DNA of 22,614 nt from Aduncisulcus paluster (taxonomy: Eukaryota > Fornicata). Below the pieces are notes generated by a model. The model saw only the letters and a list, made by a program, of their open reading frames with translations, was not told the DNA's origin and did not search any database. The DNA lies in NCBI GenBank assembly GCA_024181965.1, contig BQXS01009981.1, positions 1 through 22,614 of the forward strand. The letters are read 5' to 3'. The translations under genes were made by a program, and so were the position numbers. This document shows positions 1-9,400 of this stretch, piece by piece (position 1 is the stretch's first letter; each line of letters begins with the position of its first letter).

Positions 1-2
1 AG

Positions 3-3000
3 GGTAAAATTGAAAAAGCCATGAAGCCAGGATATGTGTCAAGTCTTTGCTTAGGATTATTAGAGATGATGAAGAATGCGGAATATACTCCAACTATTGG
101 TGTTTCCACTCCACATCCACAAGCATCGCCCAATGAGAGTGTTCGGAAGTTGTTCGAAAAATTCAACCCAAGCCTATCCAACGTCATTGTTTGCAATGCT
201 GAGTCACACCCAGGAGAGAAGGACTCTAAGGACATCCAAGAAACCGTCAGATTGTATTGTGCCATATGCTCCCATTGTGTGGGAATCTTACGCAAAGACG
301 TGCATTTGTTCTCTGGTTGTCGCAAAGTTCTTGAGTTTGCTCTTTGTCATGGTCTTACCCATGGTCTTGTTTCTGAATGTGGGTATGTATGGTCATTTTT
401 GAGTAATTTGTGTTGTTTTGCTGGAGACAATCGTGCTATTCTTGAAGAAGTATTGACGTTCATCCAGCGGCAAGTTGGACCATTTGTTGTCTTCTTACAA
501 AAACAAACTTCCCCAAACATTCGTCTAATGCAACCGTTTCTTCAGCTTCTTGCATGTCTCAGTGTATTATCTGACTTTTGTACCAAACTCTCTTTTTTCA
601 AAGATGTTATGCCGAGCATCATTGAGTATTGCAAGAAACAAATCGAAGTTATCCAGACTCAAGCGAGAGAAAGTAAGGGAAAAGAAGGAGAGAAGGAAGG
701 AGAGAAAGAGGAAGAAGAAGAGAAAGAAGAAGAAGGAGAGAAAGAAGAAGAAGAGCAACAAAAGGTTGCTATCCGTTCTGCATTGAGACTCTTTTTTCGG
801 CTTTCTGTAACTGAAACTACTTCTAAAACTACTAAAATGGATACCATTTCAATCCTCTCTCTTATTGAGCTATTATTCTCTTGGATGTCCTATTGGAATG
901 AAGTTAATGGGGATGACGAGTCTCTTCCTGAATGTGTTGAGATGATCATCCAGTTTACTAAATGCTCAGACCCGAGAGTGTTGCTTCAGTTGACTCCAAG
1001 GTTTGACCCATTGATAACGTGGTGTCATGATAGGGGTATCGTCGAATGGGATGATGAAGATATACTCAATGAATACAAGAAGTTTTGCCAACCTCTGAAT
1101 ATCTTTTCTGTCCTTGCGAAGGAGGTTAAAGGCTGTAATGCTGAGTCAACTTGCAAGTTGTGGGATGATAGTAAGTTGTATTTCAAAAGGAAAGCTTTCC
1201 ACCCGCTTGATTTGGATAGAAAAGATGAACTTCTGGCTGTGTTCAAGTTCATTGCTCGAACGTTGAATCATGATTGTGGTGGACAACGTGTGTCACTTTC
1301 TCGAGATTGTGTAAAAGATATCTATTCTAAGGCTGTTTGTGTGAATGTACCCAAGGTTGTCCACACCTTCATCATTGCCGATAAGAAGACTGGGCACACC
1401 AAATCGGGCAAGAATGTGTCGATCTTGGAAGAGTTCATTAATTTCTATTGTGATATTGTTCGGGCTTGCTTTGTTGATGGTTTTGACAGTGTTCTCCTTG
1501 AGGAATTTTTGAAAAATCAGAGTGAGTTGCATGAACTGATTGTGGAAAGGATCCATGAATACAAATGGAAATCAACATTTGATAAGTTCCTTGGATTCCT
1601 TAACGACTTGTCACGAATAGTGATAGACGAGGGGAAGGTGAAACTTTTGCTGACGATCGTTTGTAATCTGTTGAGCTATGATTCTTCTTCTTTCAAATTC
1701 TCCGATGGCCATACGGTATCTGAGAACCTGATTTCTCTCTTGTGCAACATAACATCTCACTACAAAAATGAGTCTATTCTTAGTTCTTCTCGTGATATTT
1801 TTGAGAAACATCTCTTGCCACTCATCATATCTGATAAATCGTTCAATATTGCCCAAGGTGAGAATTACAAACTTTTGGAGATTATTTCCAACATTTATCA
1901 TGCCCAGTCTGATGATGTTAAAAGAAGAGTTTTTGGTGAAATTCCGTTTGACAAATGGCTAGAACAGTTTGAAACTCATATCCATAAGAATGGAATGATT
2001 CTGTGTTGCAAACTAATTGCAATCATGCCCTTAGAGATGCTTTCAAAACCACAATACGATACCTTCATGAAAAGATGTCATTCACGAGGTTATATTCAAA
2101 ATGAATATTTCGAGTATATTTTTAGATTCTGTAACGAAAGAACTCTAATGCAAGGTATAAAGAGGTGTCCTGATGCTGAATCATGCGCAAGGTTCTATCA
2201 TTCAAACAAAACTGGACTCTTGAAAGTGTTTTCTCTCCTTTTTGATACCAGATTCGTAAAATGTCATAAATCATGTATCACAAGGTACATATCTTGCCTA
2301 TCTTTCTTTTTATCGCACAAAACGCCATTATCAACTTCAACAACCGAGGGAATCAGCCATGCCACATCCTCTTCCGATGTTATCTTGCCCCTTGAAGATT
2401 CCATTGATTTGATTGATACTTTTGTTGTGCTACATGTGTCTCGCCTCGTTATAGATTTCCCAGAGACAGAGTTTATTAGTTCTTTCCTTGAGATTGTTGA
2501 ATTGTTTTTATATCAAGTCCATCGTCAGGTTTTCTTAAAATGTCCGAATCATGAGGAAGAACGGAGTGAAATCTCAGATACTCTTGGTGGTTATCTCATG
2601 AAATTTAAAACTCAATTCTTGCGGTTTGTTCCAGTATTCAAAATAATTCTCGAAAAGGGAAAAAGCCAGAAATTGGATGATTCATTTGTTATTCAATTGA
2701 TGGCCATATGCAAATATATCTCATTTTCACCGGATGCTCATGTTCTTCGACGTCTTTATGAGCTTTTATATCCGTTTCAGAAGTCGTGGATGTCAAAATA
2801 TCCTCAAATTATGCACTATTGGATTATCATATTCCATAAAATATCCAAATCCCCAGTAGCCAAGTTGATGTGGGCAATTTCAAGTCCCATTATTGATTTT
2901 GTCGTGAAGAGAGAATTGTTCAAAGCTTCTAATTACCGTCAAGAAGTATCATTTTTCCTCCCGTTGGTTGCCAATCTTTGTTTGGCAGGAAGCATCGACG

Positions 3001-6000
3001 AAAAAGGGATTCGAGCACATTCTGTGTTGCACAAATTTACCAATGAACTTGAAGAGAACTGGATAGAATTGCTTGAGAAAAAGAAAAATCCTCAAGATTT
3101 GAAAAATTTGGCCGAATTTATTATTAGATTTGCTTCCGTTAATTCAGTTTCTGAGTATATGTCCAAGAAAATATTTGAAGATACAATTTTATTCATTTCT
3201 GAAGAACTTTCTGACGCATCATTATTGGAACAATATAACGATTGTTTCTCACAGCTAAAACGGTTGCAAGATGCTAAAGATAGAATCCTTCATGGTGGAA
3301 ATCCTCATGATTTGTATCGTATGGGCGGTCAACAATTGTTTTCTACGGTATTTGACCAATATTTAACTGCTGATGCTGAAAGTTTGAAACGAAAACCTGA
3401 TAATATATTAGTTTGTTGTCAGTGTATCAAGTTTATGCTCTATCACGAAGAAGGACGGCCTATATGTATGAATGATGATGATAGTCTTGATGTTTTCGAC
3501 CAATTTTTTGAAAAAATTGCCTATTATGAACGAATTCTCAACATTCCAGAATTAACAAACGATTTTGTTATGATTTGTTATCATTATATTTGGAGAGGCA
3601 AACTTTCTGAGGTACGTTTTGGCATTTTCTTCCGAAGGATTATTGATAGATTTGCACAGTATTTCCATGAGAAGAAAGATCGTGAAAACCCACGGATCCT
3701 AGAGATTGTAAGCCTCATTGCCGGCACCAATATCTGCACCAACCCACAATTAACTGCTCTATTGGAGTTTTTATCTCCCTTTTTGTCCGATATGATTGAA
3801 TTTTATGGTGATAATGTTGATGCGAAGAAGAAAGAACTTTCCGACATCATTGAAACATTAAGCTTGGTAACTTGGGATCCCGTGAAGAAGGTACCAAGCA
3901 TCGGACGTTGCTTGAACTGTAATTCATTCTTCCGTCCAATTATCTCTGTTGTGAGGTCTCATTTCTGTGATAAGAAAATCCTTGAAGAAAACTTTATTCG
4001 AGCTCTTTCCTTCTTCTCTAATCTTTGTTGTGTAGATCGTAAGATGGCTGAGATATTCGAGAGTATCAAAGATCTCCTTGATCCTTGGTATAAGCTTTTT
4101 ACTCATGAAGGGGAAGAATCAGATGGTGAAAGTAGTGGTGGGGCTTCTATTACACGGTCAAGCAAGGATCCAATCGTTTATTGGGCCATATTGATAGTTA
4201 ATATCTCAAAAATACACACTGTTCGTGAAAAATACAGCAAAATCATGGAATTGCTGCAAAAAGATCATTCAAAAATTCCTTACCAAATTTTCCTTGAAAA
4301 TTGTCTAAGCGCTCAATCGGGCACAAATTATTGGGAAAATTTGCGGAAATCAATTGAAAAATGTGATTCAAAAGCTAAAATGTTGGATCTTTTCAAATCA
4401 AATCGGAATCGAATGAGAAAGACTTTGGAATCCACAAAGTCGGCATACTCAGGGTTTGTTAATATCGTCGAAATACAAGCTTTATGCCATTGTGTTGGTT
4501 TATTCGGTCTTTTCCGGTCTTCTTCTGGTGATATTTTCATTGATTTTCAACCAAAAGAAACTTATCTTTTACCAAGTATATTTTTGCCTTTACTCGTTGA
4601 AATCAATGCAAAGTTCCCCAAAATTGATATTATTGATATCAATAAGAGGTTATTTTCACTTTTCAAAACATATGTGGATAAGTTTAGCAATTCTGAAAAG
4701 AAAGAATTTGGGCAAATTCTTTCTTCGATGATTATAATGTCTTTAATTCCATCACCTTCTTCTTCTCCTTCTCCTTCTTCCTCTTCTTCCTCTTCCTCTT
4801 CCTCTTCCTCTTCTTCCTCTTCCTCTTCCTCTTCCTCTTCTTCCTCTTCCTCTTCTTCCTCTTCTTCCTCTTCCTCTTCTTCTTCCTGTTCTGCAGAGCT
4901 TCCCTCCGTCACAAGTGAATTAATTCGGTATTTATCAATTTGTTGCTCAATATATGATCCCCTGATCAATCTTTTTTCTCTATTCCCATCAATTATTAGA
5001 TATGTAAACTCTAGTACAAATGAAAGGTTTATTATTCACATTAAGGAAGTTGTTTTCTACTTTAAATCTCTAAATTCGCGTTGTAAATCCAGAGCGAGAA
5101 AAGAGAAGATAGCTTCACAGATACGACCAATATTGCAGGCATTGCAACCTGTATTCACAAGGCATGAATATACCCCTGAGAGTCTTGCATGCTCTGAGCT
5201 TCTGGAGTCGTTTGATTCTGAGTCTTATTCTCAATCAACAGTATCAACAACTAGTTCCATTTCTCAAAGTTCTTCTTCAAGTTTCTCACAAGAACCTAGA
5301 AATATACGGGCAGGGTCTTCTCTTTCCTCATCCTCTTCTTCTTCTTATCTCAATTCACAAAGAAGTGGAACAAAGAGTCATCCAAAGGGTCAAATGAAGA
5401 AAGAAATGAAGAAAGAAATGAAGAAAGAAATGAAGGAAGAAACTAAAAAAGAGACAAAGATAGAGGAGAATGAAATAGGTGAACCAATATCCCCCAATGA
5501 GAGTTCTGTTCGTGATAAATTCTCTGAAGTTATAAAAGCTCGTAGATCATCCTCAGATTATATTTCTAGTCTTTTTTCCGAGACCACTTCTGGTATTTCT
5601 TCATCGCAACTTCTTAAATCTGATGATTCTGGTAGTATTCCTCGAAAAAGAAGGTATTCCAAAAGAGGATTGGGCAATCTTCGGGAGATTATCAAAGATT
5701 TGAATGATGATCCCCAACTTAAACGTTCATCTATGTCAAATGGTGATATAATGAGAGAAATGGATTGTTCTCCATCCCATTCTTCAAGTTCTTCTGTTTC
5801 ATATTCATCTTCCTCTTCCTCTCCAAATTCTTCATCTTCTTCCTCTTCCTCTTCTTCCTCTTCTCTATCTTCTCCCAATTCTTCTTCTTCCCTTCCTTCT
5901 TCAGCTTCCTCTTCATCTCCACAAATTCTATTGGACCGGAAAAGGAGACAAGGACCCTGTCGAGATGGTATATTCCATCAAAGCCAGAAAAAACACTCTG

Positions 6001-6302
6001 CAATCGATTCTCTTCCTGAAACTTTACTTGAAAGGGTGAAAGATGATGATCTCAATGATGAAGAAGAAACCAAGTGCAAACCAGAAACTGGATCGTTGAG
6101 TATAATGGAAATTGATGAAACTCCAATGTTTTTACCCCTTACTCAAAGAAGTTCAAATTCCTCTGGATCGGGCACAGATGACGATGAAAAACCACCAATA
6201 TTCGAAATTGTTGATGTTGAAAATTCTGGATCAACATCGATTTCGAGGCCAAATAGCGGAACAGATGAGGTAGAATCCTATCATATTTTTGATATCGAAT
6301 AA
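3..6302 (+). CDS. Giant helical-solenoid protein with Ser-rich tail, 5' partial
   Basis: I do not recognise this protein. The first ATG is at 21, but the frame is open and coding-like back to base 3 (G-K-I-E-K-A before the Met), so the true start probably lies outside the window. From the first Met it is 2,093 residues. Residues 1 to about 1560 are a continuous run of amphipathic helices with Leu/Ile/Phe/Cys-rich cores, as in ARM/HEAT-type solenoids (inference from pattern, no family match). A Glu/Lys tract at about 214-248 interrupts it. Residues 1578-1624 are almost pure Ser. The remaining tail is disordered: four M-K-K-E type repeats from residue 1792, a basic nuclear-localisation-like patch (RKRRYSKR) near 1874, a second Ser tract about 1917-1972, and an acidic C-terminus. 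There are no transmembrane segments, signal peptide or catalytic motif. It ends in TAA with AATAAA 53 bases downstream. The length and solenoid style resemble the N-terminal part of the gene at 11744-16615, so a scaffold role is possible but unproven. Confidence 0.85.
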   Translation, partial: GKIEKAMKPGYVSSLCLGLLEMMKNAEYTPTIGVSTPHPQASPNESVRKLFEKFNPSLSNVIVCNAESHPGEKDSKDIQETVRLYCAICSHCVGILRKDVHLFSGCRKVLEFALCHGLTHGLVSECGYVWSFLSNLCCFAGDNRAILEEVLTFIQRQVGPFVVFLQKQTSPNIRLMQPFLQLLACLSVLSDFCTKLSFFKDVMPSIIEYCKKQIEVIQTQARESKGKEGEKEGEKEEEEEKEEEGEKEEEEQQKVAIRSALRLFFRLSVTETTSKTTKMDTISILSLIELLFSWMSYWNEVNGDDESLPECVEMIIQFTKCSDPRVLLQLTPRFDPLITWCHDRGIVEWDDEDILNEYKKFCQPLNIFSVLAKEVKGCNAESTCKLWDDSKLYFKRKAFHPLDLDRKDELLAVFKFIARTLNHDCGGQRVSLSRDCVKDIYSKAVCVNVPKVVHTFIIADKKTGHTKSGKNVSILEEFINFYCDIVRACFVDGFDSVLLEEFLKNQSELHELIVERIHEYKWKSTFDKFLGFLNDLSRIVIDEGKVKLLLTIVCNLLSYDSSSFKFSDGHTVSENLISLLCNITSHYKNESILSSSRDIFEKHLLPLIISDKSFNIAQGENYKLLEIISNIYHAQSDDVKRRVFGEIPFDKWLEQFETHIHKNGMILCCKLIAIMPLEMLSKPQYDTFMKRCHSRGYIQNEYFEYIFRFCNERTLMQGIKRCPDAESCARFYHSNKTGLLKVFSLLFDTRFVKCHKSCITRYISCLSFFLSHKTPLSTSTTEGISHATSSSDVILPLEDSIDLIDTFVVLHVSRLVIDFPETEFISSFLEIVELFLYQVHRQVFLKCPNHEEERSEISDTLGGYLMKFKTQFLRFVPVFKIILEKGKSQKLDDSFVIQLMAICKYISFSPDAHVLRRLYELLYPFQKSWMSKYPQIMHYWIIIFHKISKSPVAKLMWAISSPIIDFVVKRELFKASNYRQEVSFFLPLVANLCLAGSIDEKGIRAHSVLHKFTNELEENWIELLEKKKNPQDLKNLAEFIIRFASVNSVSEYMSKKIFEDTILFISEELSDASLLEQYNDCFSQLKRLQDAKDRILHGGNPHDLYRMGGQQLFSTVFDQYLTADAESLKRKPDNILVCCQCIKFMLYHEEGRPICMNDDDSLDVFDQFFEKIAYYERILNIPELTNDFVMICYHYIWRGKLSEVRFGIFFRRIIDRFAQYFHEKKDRENPRILEIVSLIAGTNICTNPQLTALLEFLSPFLSDMIEFYGDNVDAKKKELSDIIETLSLVTWDPVKKVPSIGRCLNCNSFFRPIISVVRSHFCDKKILEENFIRALSFFSNLCCVDRKMAEIFESIKDLLDPWYKLFTHEGEESDGESSGGASITRSSKDPIVYWAILIVNISKIHTVREKYSKIMELLQKDHSKIPYQIFLENCLSAQSGTNYWENLRKSIEKCDSKAKMLDLFKSNRNRMRKTLESTKSAYSGFVNIVEIQALCHCVGLFGLFRSSSGDIFIDFQPKETYLLPSIFLPLLVEINAKFPKIDIIDINKRLFSLFKTYVDKFSNSEKKEFGQILSSMIIMSLIPSPSSSPSPSSSSSSSSSSSSSSSSSSSSSSSSSSSSSSSSSSSSSCSAELPSVTSELIRYLSICCSIYDPLINLFSLFPSIIRYVNSSTNERFIIHIKEVVFYFKSLNSRCKSRARKEKIASQIRPILQALQPVFTRHEYTPESLACSELLESFDSESYSQSTVSTTSSISQSSSSSFSQEPRNIRAGSSLSSSSSSSYLNSQRSGTKSHPKGQMKKEMKKEMKKEMKEETKKETKIEENEIGEPISPNESSVRDKFSEVIKARRSSSDYISSLFSETTSGISSSQLLKSDDSGSIPRKRRYSKRGLGNLREIIKDLNDDPQLKRSSMSNGDIMREMDCSPSHSSSSSVSYSSSSSSPNSSSSSSSSSSSSLSSPNSSSSLPSSASSSSPQILLDRKRRQGPCRDGIFHQSQKKHSAIDSLPETLLERVKDDDLNDEEETKCKPETGSLSIMEIDETPMFLPLTQRSSNSSGSGTDDDEKPPIFEIVDVENSGSTSISRPNSGTDEVESYHIFDIE
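675..755 (+). repeat. Pure purine tract encoding Glu/Lys-rich loop
   Basis: About 81 consecutive A/G bases, built of gaa, gag, aag and aga triplets, within the solenoid gene. It encodes a Glu/Lys-rich, likely disordered insertion between two helical regions. It is a simple-sequence expansion, prone to slippage. Confidence 0.8.
4755..4887 (+). repeat. Pure pyrimidine (TCT/TCC) tract encoding polyserine
   Basis: About 133 consecutive C/T bases without a purine, made of mixed TCT and TCC serine codons with a tendency to hexamer (TCTTCC) periodicity. In the sense frame it gives a run of roughly 40 serines with a few prolines at the start. The opposite strand reads as polyglutamate, which is a shadow. 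A homopurine/homopyrimidine tract of this length can adopt triplex DNA and is a slippage hotspot. Confidence 0.85.
5394..5441 (+). repeat. Four 12-bp tandem repeats (Met-Lys-Lys-Glu)
   Basis: The unit atgaagaaagaa occurs three times exactly and a fourth time with one A-to-G change, in frame. It encodes M-K-K-E x3 then M-K-E-E, followed by degenerate T-K-K-E copies. It forms a charged, probably helical or disordered stretch in the C-terminal tail of the solenoid protein. Confidence 0.85.
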
Positions 6303-6354
6303 TATAATTCATTATCGATAATGTCTTGTAATCATTCAAAAATTATTTTTGAAA

Positions 6355-6360
6355 AATAAA
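6355..6360 (+). terminator. Probable polyadenylation signal AATAAA
   Basis: A canonical AATAAA lies 53 bases after the TAA stop of the giant solenoid gene, in the 123-bp gap between two convergent genes. The same hexamer follows other stops in this window at 0 to about 40 bases, which supports its use. Confidence 0.5.
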
Positions 6361-6425
6361 TATAAAACTATTCCATCCAAGATAGAGATTATTTTATCTA
6401 TGAATCAATTATGATTTTCATAATG

Positions 6426-9400
6426 TCATGATAGATAATGTGATTTCCTGATCGATTTTTGCATTTCTGAATCACCAAAAATAGTTCCAGCCGATCCAAA
6501 ATGTTTCCATTTTTGTTCTTTGATAACATCATCAATAGATGGACATGCAAAATCTTCTCCAATCGTTGGAAGTAAAAATTTGATAGGTTGTACTATTTCG
6601 CGAGCATCATGCACACTCATGCGTTTCTTATGGTCATGCAAAGTGAGACCTGTGAACACTTCATTAAACACTTTATGAAGAGGTTCGTACTTACCATCAT
6701 CAATGGTCAATAGAGAGTCGAAGAGAGGGGATGAACTGGAAATATGAGGATACAAATTACTTTTCATGAGTTCAATTAGTTTGCCCATGAATTTCACAGG
6801 GTTGTCTATTCCTCTCATAACAGGCAGCTGAAGGAAAGGATCACAACACAAGAACAAAGCAAGGATTGACATTCCAAGAGAATAGCCATCACTAATTTGA
6901 CTCTGAATTCCATGTCGAAGAGTTTCATAGGAATTGTACACAAGAGTTCCACAAATGGAACGTTTGGACTCTGAGTTGGAGTGGGAAGAAGAAGACAAGA
7001 AAGAAGAAGAGGAAGAGAAAGAGGAAGAAGGTGTAACAAAACTCTTGGAAGACGTTGAAGATGAGACGGAATCCTGAATCTGCACGAAGCCAAGATCAGC
7101 GAGAACAACCGTACATTCTCCATTTTTTGGGTCAACACGAACAAGGAAGTTGTCAGGTTTCACATCTCGATGGACAAGCTTTGGTTTAGCCGTGAACACA
7201 TCATCAAGACATTCGATCATTCCAAGAGAATAGCCATCACTAATTTGACTCTGAATTCCATGTCGAAGAGTTTCATAGGAATTGTACACAAGAGTTCCAC
7301 AAATGGAACGTTTGGACTCTGAGTTGGAGTGGGAAGAAGAAGACAAGAAAGAAGAAGAGGAAGAGAAAGAGGAAGAAGGTGTAACAAAACTCTTGGAAGA
7401 CGTTGAAGATGAGACGGAATCCTGAATCTGCACGAAGCCAAGATCAGCGAGAACAACCGTACATTCTCCATTTTTTGGGTCAACACGAACAAGGAAGTTG
7501 TCAGGTTTCACATCTCGATGGACAAGCTTTGGTTTAGCCGTGAACACATCATCAAGACATTCGATCATTCCAACACATAATGAACACACTTTCACAGGGT
7601 TCAGTATCATGGGATCGAAGCGATCATGATCATCACTCTCAAAACCAGAACCAGAACTTGAGTCTAAGTCTGAGGGTTCACTATCATCAACAACACTCAC
7701 ATACTTGCCATCAGCACACCAACGCTTGGCAAACGCACTCACACTGCCTCCAACACAAAACTCCATCAGGAAGCCATAAACACCTTTCATATCGCAATCA
7801 AGGAGGTCAAGGATATACAGAGGACGTGGGATACGGTTAAAACATTTGGGATTCGTAAACAATTTGAGTTGCACTTTAAACTCCTTCCGACACCATTTCA
7901 CGACCTTTTCGTCAGCACTCTGAAGCATTTTCTTCAAAACGCATGGGAAAGGAATATCATCAACCTTAACAAGAAGAACCTCTCCGAACCCACCACTGCC
8001 AATGATGCACTGAGAAGTCAGCGTGGATGCAGATGTCAGGGTTAGCGAGTCGAACTTGGGTTTGTATTTGACATTATCATGATTGGATTTCTCTTTATCC
8101 TTCCATTTCTGTTTGTAGTCTTTTGGCACGGAATCTTTATCAATTTTGACTTCTTCTTTTACAAGAGGTTGTGGAATCAGAGGTTTGACATCTTTTCCAA
8201 CAGACAGTACCTTGAGGGAACTGGAAGAATCAGGAGCATGGAGATGGAAAGAGGTAGTAATATCATCATCTTGAATGAAAACAAGAGAGTTAATGTGGAA
8301 ACATCGACTATTCCCCTTTGACCATCCTCCGTACCATAATCCATTCCCTTCAATTTCACACAAAACAACATTCGGTAAATCAATAGGAAGGAAGTGCCAT
8401 TCATATATATATTTAGGTTTTATGAATTCATACTTCTTAAATGTCTTTTTACCATCAGAATTTGTGAAAGTGATGAGAAGAGAAGGTATCCATTCATCCT
8501 CACTCACATATGAATAAACACCTTTCATAGAACAAGGTGATGTGAAAGGGATGGAAAGATGGGATAAGTATACATCACCTTCCCCTTTTAACATTTTTTG
8601 TGCATCTAAACTCCGGTCATAATACTCAGATTCCCTACTATACGAAGCATCCTTGCACTTAACCATTGATAATGACGGAGCTACAAGCTTTGGATCGTCA
8701 CGTGAAATGGGAATAGAATCTCTACCTTCAGAATCTTCATTTCCTTTCTTAAAAAATTCTGATTTCACGACTAGAACTTCAGACCATAGCTTCTCTTTGG
8801 CTTCCCGAGATATAATTTCCTCAGGAGTTTCTTCTCTACCAATGAAAACAAGGGATTCAATCTTGATTATTGGACTCGGCTTCTGATCCCACCTTCCTTT
8901 CCCTTCAATCTCACATAATACAACATTATTCAAATCAATAGGGAGGAAATACCATTCATATTTATGTTTAGATTTTGGGAATTCATATTTCTTGAATATT
9001 TTTGAACCATTAAAATCAGTGAACGTGATTAGAATAGTGGGTGAACTCCAATCTTTATAAACACAAATATAAGCACCTTTAATTGGACTTGGCGATGGGA
9101 AAGGAATGGAAAAGTTGGAAAAAGAAACAAAACTTTCTCCTTTCAACATTTTTTGTGCGTTTAAACTTCGATCATACAAAGTAGATTCCTTACTATACCA
9201 ATTATCCTTACACTTCACCAATGAGAATGAAGGGTCTAAAACTCTTGAATCATCACGTGAAATAGGAATAAACTCTCTGCCTCCCTCCTTAACAAACTCT
9301 GTTTTCATAATTGGAGCTTCATACCATTGTTTTTCTTTGGTTTCGCGAGCTATGATTTCTTCAAGGGTTTCTTCCCGAAAGAAAACAAGGGAGAGAATTT

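Noticed and set aside
4562-4969. Minus-strand 135-codon frame with long polyglutamate
   Set aside because: It is the exact antisense of the polyserine tract of the giant solenoid gene; the Glu run is a by-product of TCT/TCC codons.
6815-7492. Two identical small minus-strand frames (109 and 91 codons)
   Set aside because: Out-of-frame shadows inside the duplicated kinase core; they only reflect the 348-bp tandem repeat.
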